The translations under genes were made by a program, and so were the position numbers. The notes beneath the pieces are model-generated. The model was not told where the DNA came from and did no database searches. It saw only the letters and a program-made list of their open reading frames with translations. From Gluconacetobacter sacchari (GTDB taxonomy: Bacteria; Pseudomonadota; Alphaproteobacteria; Acetobacterales; Acetobacteraceae), in assembly GCF_014174255.1 (NCBI RefSeq), contig NZ_JABEQJ010000028.1, forward strand, positions 1 to 64,000: 64,000 bases of DNA, given 5' to 3'. Numbering within the stretch: the stretch's first letter is position 1; every line of letters starts with the position of its first letter. Shown piece by piece: positions 8,274 to 16,463 of this stretch.

Positions 8274-9815
8274 ATGTTTTATGGGCGAATAGACTTTGAT
8301 GCCTCCAATTATCCCCTTACCGTTACAGGTGGGGGGATTTTTTGGGGTTCATCTTATCTCTACCCGATTCGGCATCGACTTCTTTTTGTGGAAATATTGA
8401 TCAGCGAGAATCGTGTCGCGATTTTCAATAGTGAACGATTTTCGGATGAGCCAGATGGCTTATTAGAAGAAAGATTTGTTCATGACGAATGGATAGAAGA
8501 CAGAATAAATTATTATCATCTTAGATCTTTAGATTTTTCGGCTGTGATTATTAACAAAAAATCACAGAGTTTTTCCTGCCACATTTCTTCAGTCGTTTAC
8601 GTTCCGTTTTACCTGAGGCATGATCCGAAGGGGGTCTCTATCGACTGGGATTATCGGCGCCTATTAAAAGACACTGATGCAGAAATTGCATGGGACGTCG
8701 TGCTTACCCAGATCCAAGGTATTATGCCCTACGGTCATCGCACGGTCATTGAGGGGGTCGTCCGCACGACCGCAGGCGCGACCCTTACAGCATCGAGACA
8801 TGGTATAAAAACATCACTTCCTTTACCTGTTCATTTCTCTCCCCCGTTCGACCATATTGATAGCACCGATATCGAGCGTCACTTCATAGGTGCCCTTGAA
8901 GCCCTGTTAGACGCCCGGCCCCTGGAAAATCGGCGAACGGCGGTAGAATTAAGTGGCGGGATGGATTCCGCGCTGAGTTCAATGGTTACAAAAAATCTTC
9001 TCGGCCCCGGGTTGTTGAGCGTTACTGCCCAATTCGACGGTGCGATGGGAGCCGCGCAACAGAAAAGGTGCGCCACCCTGATACAGGCAGGTGGCTTCGA
9101 TAATCTTAGCCTTCCGGCAGCGCGTCTTGCTCCGTTCGGCGAAACCAGTCTTCGTCGGGTCCGGTACGGCGTCATGCCCGAGGATGAAAGTTATCCGGAA
9201 ATTTTTGAAGCGAGCCTCAATATCGCGAAAACCATAGGCGTGGACACTCTTATCTCAGGATTGGGAGGAGATGAGCTGTATGTAATGTACGCGGACGAAG
9301 ATCGCAGTAGTTCCGGAAAAGAGGCTTCCAGATGCTCGTTTCTTACTGAAACCGGTCTGAATTACGCGCGTACCACCCATATTGCCTACCCTACGGGATG
9401 GCTCGCAGCAAGTTGTTGGTATTCATCAGCCAGCAGATCTCAGCGCCTGCTGCGTTATGGAATCTGGCCCGTATATCCGTACCAAAACATCAAACTTGCT
9501 CAATTCATATCCAGACTGCCGCACCGATATCGGCACGATCGGTCTATTCTAAGAAAATCCATTTCTATACTCCTCAATGAGGATATGTATGAAAAAAATT
9601 ATATCAAGGAGACTTTTGATCCTGTTGCAATACGGGGGATTGAAGAAAATCGACTCTATCTGATGAGTCTGGTTAAAGAATCCCGCATAACAAACCATCA
9701 CTATATAAATAAACATAATGTAATTTCCGCACTACAGGGAAACATCCGAGAATTAGATAGAAATACATATAATTCATTATTCCAAACACTGAAAATATTA
9801 TGTTTTTTTCAATAG
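8274..9815 (+). CDS. Asparagine-synthetase-like PP-loop enzyme (lasso-cyclase type)
   Basis: A 513-residue protein with the synthetase half of asparagine synthetase B: PP-loop SGGMDS (about 227-232), which binds ATP, and SGLGGDE (about 328-334), matching the SGxGxDE motif of the family. Such enzymes adenylate a carboxylate and then form an amide; lasso-peptide cyclases and beta-lactam synthetases are known variants. The N-terminal half resembles a degenerate glutaminase domain: it begins MFYGRIDFD with no Cys after the Met, so glutamine is unlikely to be the nitrogen donor. This fits a ligase using an amine within its own substrate. The gene is markedly AT-rich against its neighbours, indicating transfer. 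The start is supported only by frame; the ribosome site is weak. A plain amino-acid amidation role is the alternative. Confidence 0.72.
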   Translation: MFYGRIDFDASNYPLTVTGGGIFWGSSYLYPIRHRLLFVEILISENRVAIFNSERFSDEPDGLLEERFVHDEWIEDRINYYHLRSLDFSAVIINKKSQSFSCHISSVVYVPFYLRHDPKGVSIDWDYRRLLKDTDAEIAWDVVLTQIQGIMPYGHRTVIEGVVRTTAGATLTASRHGIKTSLPLPVHFSPPFDHIDSTDIERHFIGALEALLDARPLENRRTAVELSGGMDSALSSMVTKNLLGPGLLSVTAQFDGAMGAAQQKRCATLIQAGGFDNLSLPAARLAPFGETSLRRVRYGVMPEDESYPEIFEASLNIAKTIGVDTLISGLGGDELYVMYADEDRSSSGKEASRCSFLTETGLNYARTTHIAYPTGWLAASCWYSSASRSQRLLRYGIWPVYPYQNIKLAQFISRLPHRYRHDRSILRKSISILLNEDMYEKNYIKETFDPVAIRGIEENRLYLMSLVKESRITNHHYINKHNVISALQGNIRELDRNTYNSLFQTLKILCFFQ

Positions 9816-10101
9816 CATTGAAAATACCCTCACTGAACAAATTTAAATTATTATTTATTTGTTTTCTTATCGATATAAAGAATGGGGAATACTTTCATCC
9901 TTCCGACTCGCTGCCTAATTTTCGTTCCGGCAATAGCATCAGCGCCAAGACGCGGGACTCAATTTTATGGACAGCCGCATCTTGGGATACTTTCTCTTTT
10001 TAAAGAAAAATAGATATTCCATTGATTTGCGTTATGTCACCGATAGGAGAACAATGCCGACCGATGGCCACATTGCCGGCCCAGTACATCGGAGTTTCTG
10101 C

Positions 10102-12750
10102 ATGTTTCCCAAACCCGCCATCGCCGTGTTTCTGTTGGCAGGCACAGCCCTGTTTCCAGGACCAGCCCTGGCCGAAGCCCCTTTCGATTTCGCACACACG
10201 CCGGGCCAGTTGCCCAAGGATGTGGTGCCCGCCGCCTATCGGATCGAGATCGTCACCGACCTGAAGCGCTTGACCCTGAGCGGGCATGAAGAGATCGACG
10301 TCACCGTCACTGCCCCGACCAACAGCATCACGCTGAACCAGGCGGGCCTGATGCTGACGTCGACCACGCTCGACGGCGTGCCGGCGAAGATCGCGCAGGA
10401 CGACAAGGACCAGACCGCGACGCTGACCCTGCCGCACCCCATGGCGACCGGCGCGCACAAGCTGGCCATCGTCTATCGCGGCCCGATTCCCGCCACGCCG
10501 AACGGCATCTATTACGACGATTACCGCACCGCCAACGGCAAGCCGCACCGCATGCTGGTGACGCAGTTCGAAGTCGCGGACGCGCGCCGCATGTTCCCCG
10601 GCTGGGACGAGCCGGCCTTCAAGGCGACGTTCCAGTTGACGGCGACGCTGCCGGCCGATTACACCGCCGTCAGCAACATGCCGATCGCATCATCCACCCC
10701 CGTCGGCGCGCATGCCAAGCGGGTGGTGTTCGGCACGTCGCCGCGCATGTCGTCCTATCTGCTGGCGCTGGTAGCCGGCGACATGAAGGCCGTCAGCGGC
10801 AAGGGCGGCGACACGCCGATCCATGTCTACGCCCCCACCGGCGAGCAGGAGCAGGGACGCTACGCGCTGGGCGCCGCATCGCAGATCCTGCCCTATTACA
10901 ACGATTATTTCGGCGTCGCCTATCCGCTGCCCAAGCTGGACCTAATCGCCATTCCCGGAAACTACGAGGCCGGGGCAATGGAAAACTGGGGCGCCATCAC
11001 CTTCATCGACGACGACCTGCTGTTCGACCCCAAGACCAGCGCGCCCGCGACACAGGAGGCCGTCTATGTCGTCGTGGCCCATGAAATGGCCCATCAATGG
11101 TCTGGCGACCTGGTGACCATGGGCTGGTGGGACAATATCTGGCTCAATGAAGGGTTCGCCACCTGGATGGAGACCAAGGCCACCGACCATTTCAACCCGA
11201 CCTGGCAGATGTGGCCGCGCCAGCATGAGGAGCGCGAGCAGGCAATGGCGCAGGACGCGCACCCGACCACGCATCCGATCCAGCAGGTGATCCACGACGT
11301 CAGCGAGGCCAATACCGCCTTCGACCGGATCAGCTACGAGAAAGGCGAGATGGTGATCCGGATGATCGAGGACTGGCTGGGCCCCGACATCTTCCGTGAC
11401 GGCATGCGCGCCTACATGAAGGCCCACGCCTACGGCAACACCACCAGCGCCGATCTGTGGGCCGCGCTGGCGCAGGTTTCGCACCAGGACGTGGCGACCG
11501 TCGCGCGCAGCTTCACCGAACAGCCCGGCATCCCGCTGGTCACGGTCGGGCGCGCCTGCGACGCCGGCAGGACGATTCTGACGCTGACCGAAGGCCGTTT
11601 CGCCATCAGCGATCCCCATCCGCTGCCCGCGCGCTGGAACATCCCCGTCACCGTCGCGGGGCCCGGCGTGGCCGCGCAGCGCGTCATCCTGACGCCCGAC
11701 CAGCCGGCGCACCTGACGTTCGCGGGGTGCGGCCAGGCGCTGAAGGCCAATCCGGGCGAGAATGGCTATTACCGTACCGCCTATGATTCGGCGTCGCTCA
11801 CGGCGCTGGGCAAGGCCTTCAGCCAGTTGAATGCCGCCGACCGCGCCAATCTGCTGGGTGACCAGTATGCGCTGTTCCAGGCCGGGCTGGCACCGCTGTC
11901 GACCTGGCTGAACCTGGTCGCCGCGCTGCCGGCCATGCATGAGAACAATATCGCCGTCTGGCAGGACACGATCGGACGGTTGCGGGACCTGGATGCGATG
12001 GAGCGCGGCAACCCGTCGCGGCCTGCCTTCCATGCCTTTGCCCGCGCCCTGCTGGGGCCGCAATTGGCGCGGCTGGGCTGGACGCCGCGCGCCGATGAAT
12101 CCTTCCTCGACACGCTGCTGCGTCCGCAGGTGATCTCGGCGCTGGGGCTGTTCGACGACCCGGCGGTGATCAGCGGCGCGCAGGCGCGCTTCGCCGCCTA
12201 TGTGAAGGACCCCGCCAGCCTGCCGCCCAGCCTGGTCGACCCTGTGACCCGGGTCGTCGGCCAGCATGCCGATGCCGCGACCTATGCCACCCTTGTCCGG
12301 CTGCTGCGCGCGGCCACCAGCACCGAGGACAAGCTGCGCTTCTTCGGCGCGCTGGCCTCGGCGCGCGATCCCGCGCTGATCCGCCAGACCGTGCAGATCG
12401 CCTATAGCGGCGTGATCCCCAATGGCCGCGTCGCCCACGCGCTGGCATGGACGGCCGCCGGCAGCGACCATCCCGACCTGGTCTGGTCGCTGGTGCAGGA
12501 CCCGCAGGCGCAGAAGCAGATCCGCGCGCGCCTGGCCCCGTGGTCGCAATCCGCGCTGCTGCCGGCCATCGCGTCGCACTCGTTCAACCCGGACGTGGCG
12601 AAGGCCCTGGCCGCCGATCCCTCGGCCACGGCCTCGACCGGCGCCAGGATCGAGGCGCACAAGGCCACGGACCTGATCGCGGCCAATGCCGCCATCGCGG
12701 CCCGGGCCCAGGCCGACCTCACCCCGTGGCTGGCCGCCCTGTCGCACTGA
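10102..12750 (+). CDS. Secreted M1-family zinc aminopeptidase
   Basis: A full-length M1 metallopeptidase (882 aa) that removes N-terminal residues from peptides, predicted to be periplasmic. The ATG at 10102 is chosen over an upstream one because GGAG (10091-10094) is 7 nt before it and a signal peptide follows (MFPKPAIAVFLLAGTALFPG, cleavage likely after ALA). All hallmarks are present: GAMEN exopeptidase motif (about 291), zinc site HEMAHQW (about 327-333) with the third ligand in NEGFA (about 350), and the catalytic Tyr in DRISYEKGE (about 412). An ERAP1-like helical C-terminal domain follows. Codon use is again GC-rich, unlike the adjacent island. It may act with the S10 peptidase on peptides entering through the TonB receptor. 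Confidence 0.93.
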   Translation: MFPKPAIAVFLLAGTALFPGPALAEAPFDFAHTPGQLPKDVVPAAYRIEIVTDLKRLTLSGHEEIDVTVTAPTNSITLNQAGLMLTSTTLDGVPAKIAQDDKDQTATLTLPHPMATGAHKLAIVYRGPIPATPNGIYYDDYRTANGKPHRMLVTQFEVADARRMFPGWDEPAFKATFQLTATLPADYTAVSNMPIASSTPVGAHAKRVVFGTSPRMSSYLLALVAGDMKAVSGKGGDTPIHVYAPTGEQEQGRYALGAASQILPYYNDYFGVAYPLPKLDLIAIPGNYEAGAMENWGAITFIDDDLLFDPKTSAPATQEAVYVVVAHEMAHQWSGDLVTMGWWDNIWLNEGFATWMETKATDHFNPTWQMWPRQHEEREQAMAQDAHPTTHPIQQVIHDVSEANTAFDRISYEKGEMVIRMIEDWLGPDIFRDGMRAYMKAHAYGNTTSADLWAALAQVSHQDVATVARSFTEQPGIPLVTVGRACDAGRTILTLTEGRFAISDPHPLPARWNIPVTVAGPGVAAQRVILTPDQPAHLTFAGCGQALKANPGENGYYRTAYDSASLTALGKAFSQLNAADRANLLGDQYALFQAGLAPLSTWLNLVAALPAMHENNIAVWQDTIGRLRDLDAMERGNPSRPAFHAFARALLGPQLARLGWTPRADESFLDTLLRPQVISALGLFDDPAVISGAQARFAAYVKDPASLPPSLVDPVTRVVGQHADAATYATLVRLLRAATSTEDKLRFFGALASARDPALIRQTVQIAYSGVIPNGRVAHALAWTAAGSDHPDLVWSLVQDPQAQKQIRARLAPWSQSALLPAIASHSFNPDVAKALAADPSATASTGARIEAHKATDLIAANAAIAARAQADLTPWLAALSH

Positions 12751-12790
12751 CCGCCGTCGACACGCCGGGGGCACCGATCGTTCCAGGCCA

Positions 12791-12816
12791 CCGGGGCCGG
12801 GGGCGATCGGCCCCGG
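12791..12816 (+). other. GC-rich hairpin after the M1 gene
   Basis: Perfect 9-bp arms (12791-12799 CCGGGGCCG and 12808-12816), 8-nt loop, 40 bp after the M1 stop. It lacks a T-run, so if it ends transcription it is not a standard intrinsic terminator. Confidence 0.4.
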
Positions 12817-12920
12817 CGGCAGTGGGCCAGGGTTGCGTCCTGCCGTCCCTTTCCCGCTGTCCATTCTGCGGTCTCTGGCGGTAATCTGGCCGCATGTGGC
12901 GGCGGACCGGGAGCGGCATC

Positions 12921-13898
12921 GTGAAGCAATGTGTCATTCTCGATGACTATCAGGACGTGGCGCTGGCGTGCGCCGACTGGTCCGCCCTGCGCGATCAGGT
13001 CGCGATCCGGACCTTGAACGCGCATATCGACGACGAAGCCGCGCTTGCCGCCGCATTGCGGTCGGCCGACATCGTGGTGGCGATGCGCGAGCGGACGCCC
13101 TTCCCCGCCACTCTGTTCGCGGCGCTGCCGCGCCTGCGCCTGCTGGTCACCAGCGGCATGCGCAATGCCGCGATCGATCTCGGCGCCGCGCGGGCGCATG
13201 GCGTGACGGTGTGCGGCACCGCCAGCAGCCTGACGCCGCCCGTGGAACTGACCTGGGCCCTCATTCTCGGCCTTGCGCGGCAGATCGTTCCGGAGAACCG
13301 CGCCCTGCGCGAGGGCGGCCCGTGGCAGGGGGGCCTCGGCCGCGATCTGGCGGAGCATCGGCTCGGCCTGCTAGGCGTCGGCAGGATCGGCAGTGCCGTT
13401 GCGCAGGTGGCGCGAGCCTTCGGCATGCGGGTCAGCGGCTGGAGCCCCAACCTGACGCCCGAGCGTGCCGCAGCGGCCGGCGTCGCCCTCGCCCGGTCGC
13501 GGGAAGCATTGTTCGCCGAGAGCGACATCGTCTCGATTCATCTCGTGCTGGCCCCGGGCACGCGGCATCTGGTGGGCGCCGCCGAACTCGCGCGGATGAA
13601 GCCCGACGCGTTCCTGATCAATACGTCGCGCGCCGCCATCGTCGATGAGGCCGCGCTGATCGCGGCGCTGGAGCAGGGACGCCTGGCCGGTGCCGGGCTC
13701 GACGTGTTCGCGCGCGAGCCACTGCCGACGGACCATCCCTATCGCCGCCTGCCCAACGTGCTGGCGACGCCGCATCTCGGCTACGTCACCCGCGACAATT
13801 ACCGCACCTATTTCACGGAAACCGTCGAAGACATCCGGGCGTGGCTGGCGGGGGCGCCCGTCAGGCAATTGACACCCGTCCCGCCGTCCCGACCATGA
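12921..13898 (+). CDS. D-2-hydroxyacid dehydrogenase (NAD-dependent)
   Basis: A 325-residue member of the D-isomer-specific 2-hydroxyacid dehydrogenases, which interconvert 2-oxo acids and D-2-hydroxy acids with NAD(P). The GTG at 12921 is preferred (GGGAG 7 nt upstream; the product then begins MKQCVILDDYQDVAL, as in relatives). The Rossmann motif is LGLLGVGRIGSAVA (about 150-163). The substrate Arg lies in NTSRAAIVDE, and the catalytic Glu and His in the REPLP region and TPHLGYV. The stop codon overlaps the start of the MocR regulator gene (ATGA), so the two are co-translated and the regulator may control this enzyme. The substrate is unknown. Confidence 0.87.
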   Translation: MKQCVILDDYQDVALACADWSALRDQVAIRTLNAHIDDEAALAAALRSADIVVAMRERTPFPATLFAALPRLRLLVTSGMRNAAIDLGAARAHGVTVCGTASSLTPPVELTWALILGLARQIVPENRALREGGPWQGGLGRDLAEHRLGLLGVGRIGSAVAQVARAFGMRVSGWSPNLTPERAAAAGVALARSREALFAESDIVSIHLVLAPGTRHLVGAAELARMKPDAFLINTSRAAIVDEAALIAALEQGRLAGAGLDVFAREPLPTDHPYRRLPNVLATPHLGYVTRDNYRTYFTETVEDIRAWLAGAPVRQLTPVPPSRP

Positions 13899-15376
13899 CC
13901 GCGATGTGGACGCATATCCTGGCCAACGTTACGGAGGGCGATGGGGGAACGTTGCAGACGCGCCTGCGCGAGGGCCTCGTCCGCGCCATCGAGGAAGGTC
14001 TGCTGCGCGTCGGCATGCGCCTCCCCTCCAGCCGGGCTCTTGCCGCGTCGCTGGGTATTTCCCGCAACACCACCGTGCTGGCCCTGGAACGTCTGGTGGA
14101 AGAAGGCTATCTCGTCGCTCGCGACCGGAGCGGGCTCTATGTGGCTGATCTGGGACATGTGGCGGACCCGATGACGAGCAGGGATGCCCCGCCCGGGGAA
14201 AAGCCGGCAGGCCATAATTCCTGGCACAGCCGGTTCGCGGTCAGGCCCAGCCTGTTCCGGCATATTTCCAAACCGGCGAACTGGGCCGACTATCCGTACC
14301 CTTTCTTGTTCGGCCAGAGCGATCCGGCCCTGTTTCCCCTACAGGAATGGCGCGAATGCGTCCGCATGACCTCGGGCGCCGCCGGCGTAAGCCTGTGGGC
14401 GGCGGACACGATCGACGAGGACGACCCCAAGCTGATCGAGCAGTTGTGCCTGCATGTCCTGCCGCGACGCGGGATCCGCGCGGTGCCCGACGAAGTCATG
14501 ATCACCCTGGGTGCGCAGCAGGCCCTGTCCCTGGTCATCCGCTTGCTGGCCGGGGCCGGACGGCGTGTCGGGCTGGAAAATCCGTCCTATCCTGATGTCC
14601 GGCATATGCTGGCCATCGAACCGTGCCGGAGCGTCATTCTCGATATCGACGAGGAGGGGCTGAAGATCGGCCCGGATGCGGCGTCCTGCGACGTCATCAT
14701 CACCACGCCGGGGCATCAATGCCCGACGACGGCCATCATGCCCCTGTCCCGGCGCCAGGCACTGATGGATCTGGCCGCCCGACATGATTTGATTTTGGTG
14801 GAAGACGATTACGATACCGCTCTCTTCGAGGAGGAACTGGCCCTGCCGGCGCTGAAGAGCCTGGATATCGACGGCCGGGTGATTCATATCAGCAGTTTTT
14901 CCAAGGTCATCGCGCCCGGCTTGCGGATCGGCTATGTCGTCGCCTCCCGCCCCCTGATCGACGAGTTGCGCGCCCTGCGGCGGCTGATCCTGCGCCACCC
15001 GCCGCGCAACAACCAGCGGGCCCTGGCGCAGTTCATCGCCTTGGGTCACTACCGGACGCATCTGCGGCGCATGGGGCGGATCCTGCACGACCGCGCCCGC
15101 ATGATGGAAGAGATGCTGCCGCGATACCTGCCGCTTTGCCGCTGGCGCCGCGACCCCGGCGCCACGTCGTTCTGGGTTCGCGATCCGCAGCATCTGGGCG
15201 ACAGCGTCCAACTGGCGGCCATGGCCCGCGCCCAGGGCGTGCTGATCGAACCGGGCGACCCGTTCTTCGTCACGCCGGGCACGGGGCGGTCGATGTTCCG
15301 GCTGGGCTTTGCCTCCATCGACGCCAGCCGGATCGAGGAGGGATTGCGGCGGCTGGGGGCGGTCATGACGGGCTGA
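13895..15376 (+). CDS. MocR-type regulator (GntR HTH fused to aminotransferase fold)
   Basis: A 493-residue transcription factor with an N-terminal GntR winged helix (about 15-85; MRLPSSRALAASLGISRNTT) and a C-terminal fold-type I PLP aminotransferase-like domain. The PLP lysine is in HISSFSKVIAPGLRIGY and the ring-stacking Asp in LVEDDYDTAL. MocR proteins sense PLP or aminated ligands and control genes of amino acid, vitamin B6 or GABA metabolism. The start at 13895 overlaps the upstream dehydrogenase stop by 4 bp, implying translational coupling. This is unusual, since MocR genes are mostly divergent from their targets. Confidence 0.88.
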   Translation: MTAMWTHILANVTEGDGGTLQTRLREGLVRAIEEGLLRVGMRLPSSRALAASLGISRNTTVLALERLVEEGYLVARDRSGLYVADLGHVADPMTSRDAPPGEKPAGHNSWHSRFAVRPSLFRHISKPANWADYPYPFLFGQSDPALFPLQEWRECVRMTSGAAGVSLWAADTIDEDDPKLIEQLCLHVLPRRGIRAVPDEVMITLGAQQALSLVIRLLAGAGRRVGLENPSYPDVRHMLAIEPCRSVILDIDEEGLKIGPDAASCDVIITTPGHQCPTTAIMPLSRRQALMDLAARHDLILVEDDYDTALFEEELALPALKSLDIDGRVIHISSFSKVIAPGLRIGYVVASRPLIDELRALRRLILRHPPRNNQRALAQFIALGHYRTHLRRMGRILHDRARMMEEMLPRYLPLCRWRRDPGATSFWVRDPQHLGDSVQLAAMARAQGVLIEPGDPFFVTPGTGRSMFRLGFASIDASRIEEGLRRLGAVMTG

Positions 15377-15393
15377 CGCCTGCCCCATCGACG

Positions 15394-16386
15394 CTAAGGA
15401 CAGGTGGAATGGATCTTCCCGCCATGCATCACGGCCTGGCCGAACGCGAAAGCGTCGTCTTCCGAGGCCATCCAGGCGTCCAGATGGGATTTTCCCGGAT
15501 ACACATGGCGCTCGACCACCGTGCCGGCCGCGCAGGCATCATGGACCAGCATCGTCTGCGCCAGCGGACTGACATCGCGATCGGCATCTCCCGTCCCGAC
15601 GAACAGAGGCTGCTTCAGCGCAAGCGTACTATATCCGTAATACGGCATCACCACCTTCAGCACCCGCGACATGGCGCCGGGACGCAGGGCATTGGCATCG
15701 CTGAGACCGGCGGCCTTAACGCCCCGTGCCAGATCGTCGATGCAGCTTGAAACCGCCTTTTCGAAGACCGGCAGCGCCCTGGCGGTGAACAGGCTCGCCG
15801 TATCGAGCGAAGGATCGAGGGACCGTGCCACCAGCGTGACATAGAACATGTAGGCGATCGCCGGATCCACCGCGTTGGGATCGGCCGGGGGCGCCGCCAT
15901 CGTCTTCGGCGTGATATAGGGCACGCCCGTGGCGATGGTGCCGAGAACAGCGAGTTCCGGCGCATAGGACGGCGCCACGCCGGCAGTGGCGAACGCGGCC
16001 CCCCCACCCTGCGACTGCCCGTCGATCAGCACGCGATTCGCGATATGATAGGTTTGACCGATCACGGCGCGTGCGCTGTCCAGCGCGTTGCGGGCCTCCG
16101 TCGCGCCGACCAGATAGGGATGCAGGCCGGGCGTGCCCAGCCCCTCGTAATCGCTGGAGACCACGGCATAGCCCGCCTGTAGCCAGCGCGCGATATAGGC
16201 TGGAAACAGCTTGCCCGTGCCGGCCCAGGAGGTGGCGCAATGATCCGCCACGCCGACGGTGCCATGGGTCCAGACCAGCAATGGCCATCCGCCCGCCGGA
16301 GCCCGGCCTTTCGGCAGCCATAACTGCCCGGAGACCGCGACCGGCCGATGCGTGATTCCGTACGATATATCCCAATGACGTCTCAC
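15394..16386 (-). CDS. Alpha/beta hydrolase, secretory-lipase-like, N-terminus missing
   Basis: An alpha/beta hydrolase (330 aa) with the nucleophile motif GQSQGG (GxSxG, about residues 118-123), and Asp/His candidates in GTGDADRDV and GKSHLDAW. It resembles secreted lipases/esterases of the LIP family, in which a signal peptide and about 50 further residues precede the first strand. Here the GTG start (16386) falls inside that first conserved strand, and the frame is open only about 14 codons further back before a TAG (16431-16429). No signal peptide can be encoded, so the gene is probably 5'-truncated or a cytoplasmic variant. It converges with the MocR gene and is divergent from lhr. Confidence 0.6.
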   Translation of the reverse strand: MRRHWDISYGITHRPVAVSGQLWLPKGRAPAGGWPLLVWTHGTVGVADHCATSWAGTGKLFPAYIARWLQAGYAVVSSDYEGLGTPGLHPYLVGATEARNALDSARAVIGQTYHIANRVLIDGQSQGGGAAFATAGVAPSYAPELAVLGTIATGVPYITPKTMAAPPADPNAVDPAIAYMFYVTLVARSLDPSLDTASLFTARALPVFEKAVSSCIDDLARGVKAAGLSDANALRPGAMSRVLKVVMPYYGYSTLALKQPLFVGTGDADRDVSPLAQTMLVHDACAAGTVVERHVYPGKSHLDAWMASEDDAFAFGQAVMHGGKIHSTCP

Positions 16387-16463
16387 AACCTGACACCTAG
16401 TCCCCTTGGAGGCATTGAGGACAACGGGCTATCGTTGGAACGCAGAGGGAGCCGACCCGTGGA

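Noticed and set aside
8096-9815. Calling the peptide and enzyme a classic lasso-peptide cluster
   Set aside because: No RRE/B1 or B2 peptidase gene, no Thr-x-Gly type cleavage site and no tail after the last acidic residue; kept only as a RiPP-like candidate.
12791-12816. GC hairpin as a standard terminator of the M1 gene
   Set aside because: No T-run follows the stem, so it is listed only as a hairpin.
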